DNA from: Sulfurovum sp.
GTDB taxonomy: Bacteria; Campylobacterota; Campylobacteria; Campylobacterales; Sulfurovaceae
Assembly: GCA_023955225.1 (NCBI GenBank)
Contig: JAGSGJ010000017.1
Location: 1 to 40,224, forward strand
Length of the DNA stretch: 40,224 bases
Direction: 5' to 3'
A model generated the notes under the pieces. It ran no database searches and was not told where the DNA came from. It saw nothing but the letters and a program-made list of their open reading frames with translations. Within the stretch, counting starts at the first letter, position 1; the number at the start of each line of letters is the position of its first letter. Positions 25,013-32,738 of the stretch are shown here, one piece after another. Both the position numbers and the translations under genes were made by a program.

Positions 25013-25528
25013 TTAGTGACAACCACATCCTGTACCACAGCTACCGCCAGCTTCAGGTGCACCACCAACTACACCAGATGTTACTTCATCTGCAGTTGCT
25101 TCTCTTGCACTTAAAACAGTAATCGAGAACATGAGGTCTTTACCAGCCAATGGGTGGTTAAAGTCAACATTTACTTCTTTATCATCAAAAGATTTTACTG
25201 TTACTTGTACAGTTTGACCATCTTCACCTTGACCATAAAGTGTCATACCTTCTGCAAGGTCCACACCGTCGAACTGATCTTTTGGAAGTGTTTGCATTGC
25301 TTCTGGCTTTACATCTCCATATGCATCTTCAGCAGAAACCATAATGTCTCCACTTTCACCTTTAGCCATACCTACAAGTGCATTTTCAAGACCTGGAATG
25401 ATTTGACCTTTTCCGATGATAAACTCTAATGGCTCTGCACCTTTGTTACTATCTACAACTTCTGTTGTACCCGCTTGTTTTACTTCGTATTCGATACCTA
25501 CTACACAATTTTCATTTGTAATTGTCAT
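25013..25528 (-). CDS. slyD: SlyD-type FKBP peptidyl-prolyl isomerase
   Basis: The 171-residue protein is a SlyD-like FKBP. An FKBP half opens with YEVKQAGTTEVVDSN, GKGQIIPGLENALVGMAKGE follows near residue 39, and an inserted IF chaperone domain spans about residues 68-125. The FKBP strand NVDFNHPLAGKDLMFSITVL closes the fold near residue 122. The tail is short and rich in Cys and His (GGSCGTGCGCH), a nickel-binding feature of SlyD used in hydrogenase and urease maturation. Such a tail suggests a link to metalloenzymes encoded elsewhere. In Helicobacter a slyD gene lies near tolB-pal, as it does here at a distance. Confidence 0.93.
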   Translation of the reverse strand: MTITNENCVVGIEYEVKQAGTTEVVDSNKGAEPLEFIIGKGQIIPGLENALVGMAKGESGDIMVSAEDAYGDVKPEAMQTLPKDQFDGVDLAEGMTLYGQGEDGQTVQVTVKSFDDKEVNVDFNHPLAGKDLMFSITVLSAREATADEVTSGVVGGAPEAGGSCGTGCGCH

Positions 25529-25603
25529 AATGTTTCCTCTATGATTAAATTTTTGTTATTCTAGCTAATCAAACTTTAGTGAGCCTTAGGTAAGAAATAA
25601 TTT

Positions 25604-26836
25604 TTATCTTATTTGTCCTGAGCCATAGATCTTAAACTTGTACGTTGTTAATCCTTCTATACCCATAGGACCACGTGCATGGAGTTTGTTCGTACTTATA
25701 CCAACTTCAGCGCCAAATCCAAATGCACCACCATCAGTAAAGCGCGTTGAAGCATTCACATAGACCGCGGCAGCATCTATACCATTTAAAAAAGCTTCTG
25801 CCGTCGTAATATTTTCAGTGATGATCGCTTCCGAGTGACCAGAACCAAAACGTACGATATGCTCTATGGCACCATTCACGCCATCTACTACTCTAAGATT
25901 TAAAATATTGGCTAAATACTCTGTATCATAATCTTCTTCAGTAGCCAAAGCTACATCTATACTCTTTTGTGTAAGTGCACACCCTTTAAGCTCTGTATGT
26001 GCTTCATCGAACGCTGCTTTGAGTTGAGGAAGTACCTCTTCTGAAATCGCTGTGTCAACAAGTAATGTCTCCATAGAGTTACATACCCCTGGCCTTTGTA
26101 CTTTTGCATTGATGGCGATGGCGATGGCATTGTCTATCTTCGCATCTTCATCAATGTAGGTATGGCACTGCCCTTTATCATGTTTTACTACAGGTACCGA
26201 AGCATTTTCACTCACATAACGAATCAGTCCTTCCCCACCACGTGGTATGATAAGGTCTACATACTTATCCATCTTAATGAGCTTTGATACCCCTTCACGT
26301 GAAGCATCAGGGATAAGTGAGATGAGTGCTTCTGGCAGAGCATTGACTTTCAGTACACTTTGTAAGACTTTAGCGATGGCTTCATTTGAATACTGCGCTT
26401 CTTTTCCGCCTTTGAGAACACAGACATTTGAAGATTTAAAACTTAGTGCTGCCGTATCTGAAGTCACATTCGGACGAGACTCATAAATGATACCTATTAC
26501 ACCTATAGGCACAGAGACTTTCTCTATTTTAAGTCCATCTTCTGTTACCCAACCATCAAGTACACGTCCTACTGGTTCTTTGAGTGCAGCTATCTCTTCA
26601 ATAGCAACGGCCATACCATCCACACGACTCTCATCTAAAAAAAGTCTGTCTTTGAGTGAATGTGCAAGGTTGTTTGTCTCAGCATCTGCCATATCCAATG
26701 TATTGGCTTTAAGTATGTCTCCTGTATTTACACGTAAGGCTACTGCCATCTCTTTTAAAATCCTATTTTTATCTGCCCCGCTTACTGTAGATAAAACCCT
26801 ACTTGATGCTTTGGCTTCCTGTAAAAATGCTTCCAT
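25604..26836 (-). CDS. proA: Gamma-glutamyl phosphate reductase
   Basis: The 410-residue aldehyde-dehydrogenase-fold enzyme makes glutamate-5-semialdehyde with NADPH in proline synthesis. IGVIYESRPNVTSDTAAL lies near residue 113 and LKGGKEAQYSNEAI near residue 140. The catalytic cysteine is in VQRPGVCNSMETLLVD near residue 250, and the C-terminus contains the family motif FGFGAEVGISTNKLHARGPMG. proB is not adjacent. It faces away from proC across a 188-base gap, so the two proline genes diverge. AGGAAA precedes its ATG. Confidence 0.97.
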   Translation of the reverse strand: MEAFLQEAKASSRVLSTVSGADKNRILKEMAVALRVNTGDILKANTLDMADAETNNLAHSLKDRLFLDESRVDGMAVAIEEIAALKEPVGRVLDGWVTEDGLKIEKVSVPIGVIGIIYESRPNVTSDTAALSFKSSNVCVLKGGKEAQYSNEAIAKVLQSVLKVNALPEALISLIPDASREGVSKLIKMDKYVDLIIPRGGEGLIRYVSENASVPVVKHDKGQCHTYIDEDAKIDNAIAIAINAKVQRPGVCNSMETLLVDTAISEEVLPQLKAAFDEAHTELKGCALTQKSIDVALATEEDYDTEYLANILNLRVVDGVNGAIEHIVRFGSGHSEAIITENITTAEAFLNGIDAAAVYVNASTRFTDGGAFGFGAEVGISTNKLHARGPMGIEGLTTYKFKIYGSGQIR

Positions 26837-26889
26837 TATTTTTCCTATCTCTATAATTGAGTCTATTTTAACAAATAAATACTAATAAT

Positions 26890-27016
26890 GTTATAATCCT
26901 ATCAATTAATTCAAAGATACTTCTCGCCAAAGGCGAAGCTTTTACGAGAAATCATTTAGTGATTTCCTGCATCAGCCTGTTGGACAAGAAGTGACTATGA
27001 GTATAATATCAATAAG
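26890..27016 (+). promoter_or_regulatory. Hairpin-rich leader between proA and proC, with two TATAAT boxes
   Basis: TATAAT occurs at 26892-26897 and again at 27002-27007. Between them lies a foldable segment. An outer pair ACTTCT/AGAAGT (26919-26924 with 26987-26992) encloses CGCC-AAA-GGCG (26925-26928 with 26932-26935), or alternatively TTCTCG/CGAGAA. It also encloses AAATCA-TTTAG-TGATTT (26949-26954 with 26960-26965). If the first box is used, the proC transcript carries a structured leader of about 120 bases. If the second is used, the leader is about ten bases. No known riboswitch is recognised. Confidence 0.4.
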
Positions 27017-27024
27017 GGTAGACA

Positions 27025-27783
27025 ATGCAAACAATCACATTTATAGGTAGCGGGAACATGGGGCTTAGCATCGCTAAAGGTCTCAAGGGTACATACAACA
27101 TCGAAGTTGTCGGAAGAAACATGAAAAAACTTGATGCTTTTGAACAAGCACTTGATTTCAAAATAGATAAATACCTTCTTGATGATTTTGATATCACAGA
27201 TAAAACCATACTCTTTTGTGTTAAACCTGCCAATGTAGAAGAAGTAGCAGCTAAACTAAAAGGTAAAGCAAGGGTTGTCTTCTCTGTACTCGCTGGTACA
27301 TCCTTGAAAAAACTCAAAGAAAATCTCAATACCCATGCCGTCGTAAGGACAATGCCAAACCTTGCTGCAAGTGTGGGCAGATCTATGACCACACTGACGG
27401 GTGATGTGAGCCATAAAGAAGAAGCACAAACACTTTTAGGTGCTATAGGTGAGACACTTTGGTTGGACAGTGAGAAAGAGATAGACATCGCCACTGCATT
27501 GGCCGGTTCCGGTCCTGCATATTTAGCATTGATAGCTGAAGCACTTGCAGATGGTGCAGTAAAACAAGGTCTTAAACGAGAACATGCTATGGCTGCGATG
27601 AGAGGACTCTTCTCTGGTTTTGGTGAACTTATCCAGGATGTACATCCCTCACTGCTAAAAGATGGTGTTATGAGTCCAGGAGGAACAACTGCCGCAGGTT
27701 ATGCTGCGTTAGAAGATGGCAATGTCAGAGCAGCCTGTATGAATGCCATAGAAGAAGCCTATAAAAGAGCAAAAGAGTTATAA
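27025..27783 (+). CDS. proC: Pyrroline-5-carboxylate reductase
   Basis: The 252-residue NAD(P)H enzyme carries out the last step of proline synthesis. An N-terminal Rossmann motif reads FIGSGNMGLSIAKGL, and CVKPANVEEVA lies near residue 70. The conserved RTMPNLAASVGRSMTTL lies near residue 108. The C-terminal dimerisation/active-site segment carries ALAGSGPAYLALIAEALADGAVKQGL near residue 157, followed by DGVMSPGGTTAAGYAALE. AAGGG seven bases before the ATG supports the start. It converges on the L,D-transpeptidase gene nine bases downstream. Confidence 0.96.
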   Translation: MQTITFIGSGNMGLSIAKGLKGTYNIEVVGRNMKKLDAFEQALDFKIDKYLLDDFDITDKTILFCVKPANVEEVAAKLKGKARVVFSVLAGTSLKKLKENLNTHAVVRTMPNLAASVGRSMTTLTGDVSHKEEAQTLLGAIGETLWLDSEKEIDIATALAGSGPAYLALIAEALADGAVKQGLKREHAMAAMRGLFSGFGELIQDVHPSLLKDGVMSPGGTTAAGYAALEDGNVRAACMNAIEEAYKRAKEL

Positions 27784-27792
27784 AAAACGCTT

Positions 27793-28371
27793 TTACCTTT
27801 TCCCGTAAATTTTTCTCAAATCTTCTTTAGCAAAAGGCATATAGGTATGTCTGGTAATGACTACCTTTGTTTCATAGTTAGACCAGTTATAGATCACAGG
27901 TACATCCTTAGGATCAATGTGTATACAGCCATGAGACATCCAATCCACACTTCCCTTATGTAAAGCATGTCCCCCTTTTGTAAACTTCATCATATAATCC
28001 ATGTTATTTACACCGCTATCATCAGGCCAAAGTGTTGACATATGGTAACGCTTTTTTTGGAAAATAGTAAAAATACCTGAGGGACTTCTAAACTCTGGTG
28101 CACCGGAAGTTACAGGACCACTCCACCATACAGTACCATCACTGTCCACAGCATAAAAACGTCCATCACTTCCACGTTCACGCACAGAGACAACGATAAA
28201 GTTTTTTCCTGTAAGATCGACTATCTTTTCACTGTCGTCTTTAATGAGTTTAAAAACTGTTTTGTCGATAGGCATAGTCTCTGTACCTATTTGTGGTAAT
28301 ATTTCAACCTCTTCACTTTTGATGCATGTAGTAAGAAGTACCATACCTATGAAGAGGGTCTTGAACATCAT
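27793..28371 (-). CDS. L,D-transpeptidase (YkuD family)
   Basis: The 192-residue exported protein has a hydrophobic N-terminus and a YkuD domain over about residues 55-175. The catalytic signature is present: GGHALHKGS, then SHGCIHIDPKDV containing the nucleophilic Cys near residue 147. Such enzymes make 3-3 crosslinks in peptidoglycan or tether proteins to it. The segment TTCIKS after the signal could be a weak lipobox, although Thr at -1 is unusual. It starts right after cpoB, whose stop TAGGA doubles as its ribosome-binding site, so it belongs to the tolB-pal-cpoB transcript. Confidence 0.88.
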   Translation of the reverse strand: MMFKTLFIGMVLLTTCIKSEEVEILPQIGTETMPIDKTVFKLIKDDSEKIVDLTGKNFIVVSVRERGSDGRFYAVDSDGTVWWSGPVTSGAPEFRSPSGIFTIFQKKRYHMSTLWPDDSGVNNMDYMMKFTKGGHALHKGSVDWMSHGCIHIDPKDVPVIYNWSNYETKVVITRHTYMPFAKEDLRKIYGKR

Positions 28372-28377
28372 TTTATC

Positions 28378-29187
28378 CTAAAGTTTTTTCAATTTTTCTT
28401 TAGCAATCTTTGCCGTTTTCTTGCCTGCGTAGTTTTCTATAATATTCTCATAAAATGCTCTTGCCTGACCTTTGTCTCCACTTTTTTCGAGTGATACAGC
28501 TGTATGAAGAAGCAGCGTATCTATGTAAGAAGCTTTGTCATAAATACCTGCACTCTTTTTAAAGTAAAATATTGCATCTTCATACTTCTTTGTATAGTAT
28601 GCAATTTCACCTAGATAATAGTTTGAAGCTGCCGGTTTATACCTTTGTGTATCTGTTATCGTAAATCTTTTTTGTGCTTCATCATAACGTTTTTTTACAA
28701 AATATCTTACACCCTCGCTATAAAGTTTAGCATTACTTCTTCCCTGAAGTGATTCTTTCTTTGTATTCGATGGTTTAATAGAAGGCTTTAAAGTACTCTT
28801 TTTACCCAATCCATCTTCTAATTCTGCTTTAGTTACATAGTTGGCATTTATCTCATCTATCATGCTTGCTAACTTTTTTAACAGTGCTGTGTTAGATGAA
28901 TCATTACCCTCTATGGAAGAAGTGTTTGTTCCTCTAGCCTGTAGCTCATTGAGTGATGCACTCAAGCCTTCTATAATCGTAGTAAGTCCATCTATTCTCT
29001 CATCTTGCTGTGCTATGTGTTGCTGTAAAGAAGTAATGGTACTTTTACTGCTCATAGAAGTTTTAGGATCATTTGTAGGTTCATCACTTCCAAACCCATA
29101 TACTGAAGGTTCAGCATTTACAAGCAGTGTGCTTGCAAGCACTATACAAACACACTGTGCTACACCCTTATTTAATTTACCTGTCAT
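28378..29187 (-). CDS. cpoB: Cell division coordinator CpoB (YbgF), TPR protein
   Basis: The 269-residue periplasmic protein has a signal peptide ending near VNAEPS. An N-terminal coiled coil (about 45-80, TSLQQHIAQQDERIDGL) matches the YbgF trimerisation region. A C-terminal stretch from about residue 155 has TPR-like repeats (LYSEGVRYFVKKRYDEAQKRF, YYLGEIAYYTKKYEDAIFYF). In E. coli CpoB links Tol-Pal with penicillin-binding protein 1B to couple outer-membrane constriction to cell-wall synthesis. It lies seven bases after pal, in the usual tolB-pal-cpoB order. Confidence 0.88.
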   Translation of the reverse strand: MTGKLNKGVAQCVCIVLASTLLVNAEPSVYGFGSDEPTNDPKTSMSSKSTITSLQQHIAQQDERIDGLTTIIEGLSASLNELQARGTNTSSIEGNDSSNTALLKKLASMIDEINANYVTKAELEDGLGKKSTLKPSIKPSNTKKESLQGRSNAKLYSEGVRYFVKKRYDEAQKRFTITDTQRYKPAASNYYLGEIAYYTKKYEDAIFYFKKSAGIYDKASYIDTLLLHTAVSLEKSGDKGQARAFYENIIENYAGKKTAKIAKEKLKKL

Positions 29188-29194
29188 CTCTACC

Positions 29195-29710
29195 CTACTT
29201 CATTAAACGAATGTCAACTCTTCTGTTTCTGTCATAACAACTGTCACTAGGTTCAGTACATACAGCATTACTCTCACCAAAACTTACCATCACCATTCTA
29301 CTTGTATCAATACCTTGTGCTTCGATGCTGTCTTTTACCGCTTTGGCACGTTTCAATCCTAGAGCATAATTATATTCATCCGTACCAAACTCATCACAGT
29401 TACCTTCTATTTTTATTTTAGAAGCTCCTGCATTTGCTACCTCGATATTATGGTTCATATTGTTTTCCATACTTGAAGAGATAGAATAATCTGCAAAATC
29501 GAAATAAATACTTTTAAAACCATCACTGCTGCTGTTGTAGTTTCCAGCTGAATCACTTCCAAAAGTATTCTCATCAATACTTACCGTTTCACCTTCGATA
29601 TGGTTTGCATCTGAAATATTGTTTTTCCCATCTAAGTCTGGTGCAGGTTGTGCACATCCTCCCAAAATAAGTGAAACTATTGCTGTTGCTATAAGTAATT
29701 TATGTGTCAT
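29195..29710 (-). CDS. pal: Peptidoglycan-associated lipoprotein
   Basis: The 171-residue outer-membrane lipoprotein has a clear lipobox (LGGCAQ, Cys near residue 19). An OmpA-type peptidoglycan-binding domain spans about residues 65-170: KIEGNCDEFGTDEYNYALGLKRAKAV, then VSFGESNAV and the closing CYDRNRRVDI. These contain the conserved Asp and Arg that bind diaminopimelate. The C-terminal domain has three Cys, including a pair that could form a disulfide. It acts with TolB in the Tol-Pal system. Confidence 0.94.
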   Translation of the reverse strand: MTHKLLIATAIVSLILGGCAQPAPDLDGKNNISDANHIEGETVSIDENTFGSDSAGNYNSSSDGFKSIYFDFADYSISSSMENNMNHNIEVANAGASKIKIEGNCDEFGTDEYNYALGLKRAKAVKDSIEAQGIDTSRMVMVSFGESNAVCTEPSDSCYDRNRRVDIRLMK

Positions 29711-29776
29711 TCTTTATCCTTTTTTATTAAAATATTATCCAAGTAGTCAGAAAATGACTTCTTGGGAAAAAATGTA

Positions 29777-31030
29777 TTACCAATCAATAGATTGAACTTT
29801 TCTATCATTAAACGGGAAAAGTAAACTTTGGTGACTAGTAAGATTTGTATATCCTATTGAAGAGCTGCGACCACGCTGCTTTAGAAAAAGTATCACCGAT
29901 CCATCTGTAGAAAAACGAGGGAACTGGTTTGCACCCGTTGTTGTGATCGGTCTTGTGTCTGAACTTCCTGTAGAGGCAAGGTAAAGATTAAACGTATTGT
30001 CACCAAATGCATTGTTACTTTCTCTACTGGAGTAGACTATTTTATCTCCATGCGCATCACAGGCATTATTGTTGCGACCATGATACACTACTTGCGAGGT
30101 TGCTCCACCCTGTATAGATTTCTTAAATACATTTGCATATCCTAGTCGGTTAGAGATAAAGATAATACGGCTTTCATCATCTACATACCTACCATTTACG
30201 TCAATTCCTTTAAAATTCGTTACTCTTCTCTTGGCTTTTGTTGTAAGATCAAGTTCATAAATGTCTGCTTGTCCTTCCGGTGCCATAGTAAGTAAAAGTT
30301 TTGAGCTATTTTTACTTACATCCGAACAGACTAACATTCCTTCAGAGCTTGCTATCTTCGTCTTGGTTCCATTATAGATATTTAGCTTATACAATGTAGG
30401 TAGTGTACCTTTATAAGAAGTATAATAGAGACTTCTCTGTCTTGAATCAGCCCATTTAGGGAAAAGGTTCAACCCGCCTTTGATAATGGTTTTTTTATAA
30501 GTGAAAGTATAATCAGCCACACGTATTTCACTACGTCCGGGAGTAGTATAAACAGAATAGGCAACATATCTGTTTATCCAGGAGATACTTGGGTATTTTA
30601 AAATATTGTTAATGTCACTGATCGCTTTATGTATGAGAAATGGCATCTTTGCTTTTTTTGGGATCGCATAGCTTTTTTTAAAGATCTGTGTACCGTCAGA
30701 CGCTTTTAAAAGACGTACTAAAAGTTTTATACTTGATCGCTGATCCATGCTATATTTAATCACATATTCTTGACTTTTCAAAGCCGGTATAATATAGTTG
30801 GAGGAGAGATCCCCTATGTGATGTGTGCTATCTGGTAAAAAATGTCCGGAGATCTTCAGGTCTGAAAGTAAAATATCAAACACTTTACTGCTCTGCTCAG
30901 ATGAACCATCCATAAGCGCTATACGAGAACGCTGTTCAACATCTTTCTCTATTTTGAGTGTTGCATCTACCCCAAAAAGGTTGAGGGTAAAAAAGGTCAT
31001 TGATAATACGACTACGAATAAATGTCTCAA
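29777..31030 (-). CDS. tolB: Tol-Pal system protein TolB
   Basis: The 417-residue periplasmic protein has a signal peptide (HLFVVVLSMTFFTLNLFGVDA). An N-terminal alpha/beta domain covers about residues 25-150, followed by a beta-propeller with repeating blades such as LFPKWADSRQRSLYYTSY, SSKLLLTMAPEGQADIYELDL, RIIFISNRLGYANVF and FPRFSTDGSVILFL. It binds Pal. Translation begins at TTG (31028-31030) with AGGA six bases before it. It heads a minus-strand tolB-pal-cpoB-L,D-transpeptidase unit that is cut off from tolQ-tolR-tolA by about 5.5 kb. Confidence 0.92.
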   Translation of the reverse strand: MRHLFVVVLSMTFFTLNLFGVDATLKIEKDVEQRSRIALMDGSSEQSSKVFDILLSDLKISGHFLPDSTHHIGDLSSNYIIPALKSQEYVIKYSMDQRSSIKLLVRLLKASDGTQIFKKSYAIPKKAKMPFLIHKAISDINNILKYPSISWINRYVAYSVYTTPGRSEIRVADYTFTYKKTIIKGGLNLFPKWADSRQRSLYYTSYKGTLPTLYKLNIYNGTKTKIASSEGMLVCSDVSKNSSKLLLTMAPEGQADIYELDLTTKAKRRVTNFKGIDVNGRYVDDESRIIFISNRLGYANVFKKSIQGGATSQVVYHGRNNNACDAHGDKIVYSSRESNNAFGDNTFNLYLASTGSSDTRPITTTGANQFPRFSTDGSVILFLKQRGRSSSIGYTNLTSHQSLLFPFNDRKVQSIDW

Positions 31031-31065
31031 TAATATTCCTCGATTCTTAGTGTTTGTTTTAGTGT

Positions 31066-31075
31066 GTATTGTATC
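31066..31075 (-). promoter_or_regulatory. Candidate -10 element for tolB
   Basis: On the minus strand TACAAT occurs at 31073-31068, preceded by TTGA, about 38 bases before the TTG start of tolB. Because tolB is separated from tolA it needs its own promoter, and this is the best candidate in the 132-base divergent gap. No convincing -35 box was seen. Confidence 0.3.
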
Positions 31076-31162
31076 AAGGCTCTCTTGAAGTCTTCATTAA
31101 TGAATATTAAAACGTTTTTTTGATGATAAATTTATGATAAAATAAAATATAAGGAGTATAAA

Positions 31163-31717
31163 ATGAATGATATAATCATAGCCTTAGCCAAAGCTGCTAT
31201 TTTAGTCGCGTTAAATCAACCTGAAGAGTTTGACTTGGAACATGCTTTAAAAACATACCCTATTCTCAATGAGAATGGTGCTGCTTTTGTCACCATTAAC
31301 ACAGAGCCAAATGAACAACTTCGTGGGTGTATAGGCTCACTTCAAGCCTATCGTCCGCTCTATAAAGACATTATATCAAATGCACAGGCTGCCGCCTTGC
31401 GTGATCCTAGGTTTTTACCACTGACCTTGGAGGAGTTGCAACATATTAAAATAGAAGTTTCTATTCTTTCGGAACCTGAAATATTGGCGTATGCTGATAT
31501 AGAAGATCTAAGAAGTAAAATCGTTCCTTTTCAAGATGGCATCGTACTTAAACTGAATGGCAGACATGCTACCTATTTACCTCAAGTCTGGGAACAGTTA
31601 CCTAAATTTGATGATTTCTTCTCTAGCTTGTGCATGAAAGCCAACCTTGGCAATGACTGCCTTTCACAGCATCCTGAGATCTCTACCTATACTGTCACAA
31701 AATATAAAGAGAAATGA
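31163..31717 (+). CDS. AmmeMemoRadiSam system protein A (AMMECR1 domain)
   Basis: The 184-residue protein is an AMMECR1-domain protein with the hallmark LRGCIGSLQAYRPLYKDI near residue 53. NAQAAALRDPRFLPLTLEEL follows near residue 75, and the later strand IEVSILSEPE is also present. It is strongly similar to the 'A' component found beside a Memo-like protein and often a radical SAM enzyme. The chemistry is unsettled; the invariant Cys in RGC suggests catalysis or metal/cofactor binding. The start is supported by AAGGAGT five bases before the ATG. It overlaps gene B by four bases. Confidence 0.9.
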   Translation: MNDIIIALAKAAILVALNQPEEFDLEHALKTYPILNENGAAFVTINTEPNEQLRGCIGSLQAYRPLYKDIISNAQAAALRDPRFLPLTLEELQHIKIEVSILSEPEILAYADIEDLRSKIVPFQDGIVLKLNGRHATYLPQVWEQLPKFDDFFSSLCMKANLGNDCLSQHPEISTYTVTKYKEK

Positions 31718-32523
31718 TGAGTGATGCGACACGAAAAACTTCGGTACAAGGTCTCTTCTACCCTAGGGAATGCGCCAAAGTAAAAACGTATTTTAGAGAA
31801 TTCAATCATACATTTGATACAATGAACATCCCCTCTGACATTAAGAGCATTGTTCCCAGGGCTATCATCGTTCCTCATGCCGGCTATATCTATAGTGGAT
31901 TCACAGCCAACTTCGCTTACAGGTTTTTAAAGCAGGCAAAAGTAAAACGTATCATTGTCATAGGTCCCAGTCACCATCATCCCTTCAAAGGTGTCTCGGG
32001 AAGCTATTATGAAACATATGACACACCTTGTGGACAGATTGAAATAGACAGTGCCTACCTTTTTGCTTTAGCTAAAAAATTCAATATAGGATTTGAACCT
32101 AAAACACATGAAAAAGAACACTCCACCGAAGTACAGTTCCCTTTCATCCAACACTATTTTCCCAAAACAAAAGTCATAGAACTTATCTATGGTGATATTC
32201 CCGCTAAATCATTAGCAAATCTCATCAGCGCTCTACTGAATAACAAGGACAATACCGTTGTCATAAGCTCTGACCTGAGTCATTTTCATAACCTGAAGGA
32301 AGCAAAGGTATTGGATAAAAACTGTTTAAAAGGTGTTGAAAAACTTGATTTAACTGAACTTGAAAAGGGATGTAAAGCCTGTGGACTTACAGGTATACAA
32401 GCCATGATACTCGCAGCCAAACACTTAAAATACTCTTCAAAATTACTAGATTACCGGACCTCTGCGAATGTAAGCCATGATACAAACTCTGTAGTCGGCT
32501 ATATGTCTGCCATGTTCTACTAG
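31714..32523 (+). CDS. AmmeMemoRadiSam system protein B (Memo-like)
   Basis: The 269-residue protein belongs to the Memo family, which has a LigB-dioxygenase-like fold. The three likely metal ligands are visible: His in VPHAGYIYSG near residue 52, His in GPSHHHPF near residue 86, and Cys in ACGLTGIQAM near residue 226. EKEHSTEVQFPFIQHYFP lies near residue 129 and SDLSHFHN near residue 187. Human MEMO1 binds copper or iron and affects redox biology, but the bacterial role is unknown. Its ATG overlaps the end of the A gene (ATGATGA). No radical SAM partner lies on either side. Confidence 0.92.
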   Translation: MMSDATRKTSVQGLFYPRECAKVKTYFREFNHTFDTMNIPSDIKSIVPRAIIVPHAGYIYSGFTANFAYRFLKQAKVKRIIVIGPSHHHPFKGVSGSYYETYDTPCGQIEIDSAYLFALAKKFNIGFEPKTHEKEHSTEVQFPFIQHYFPKTKVIELIYGDIPAKSLANLISALLNNKDNTVVISSDLSHFHNLKEAKVLDKNCLKGVEKLDLTELEKGCKACGLTGIQAMILAAKHLKYSSKLLDYRTSANVSHDTNSVVGYMSAMFY

Positions 32524-32578
32524 AAGGTTTCTACCAAAAGCTTAACTCCTCTTTCTTAACACATAGGTAACACTATCT

Positions 32579-32590
32579 CGCTATAATTTG
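32579..32590 (+). promoter_or_regulatory. Candidate promoter of the GGDEF-EAL gene
   Basis: A TATAAT lies at 32582-32587 in an AT-rich 215-base gap, about 150 bases before the likely start at 32739. The gap contains no other recognisable feature apart from a weak short hairpin at 32521-32533, just after the Memo gene stop. No -35 box was convincing. Confidence 0.3.
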
Positions 32591-32738
32591 AGCAGTTAAT
32601 ACTAAAAATATACAATTAATACAGCAAAAATCAATATTACAATGGCTATCATATTAAATAACATGATATGGATTCATGGGTGCTGATTTTGATTTTAAAA
32701 AGTCAATTCATCTTATCAATAAGAGGGACACATTTTCG

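Noticed and set aside
26919..26992. Inverted-repeat segment as a miniature transposable element
   Set aside because: The ends are only six bases and no target-site duplication is visible, so a mobile origin cannot be supported from this window alone.
27009..27494. Open frame of 161 codons antisense to proC
   Set aside because: The proC product is complete and conserved; the antisense product is a Ser/Leu-rich artefact of codon usage.
32521..32533. TAGAA-GGT-TTCTA hairpin after the Memo gene as a terminator
   Set aside because: The stem is only five weak base pairs and has no T-run.
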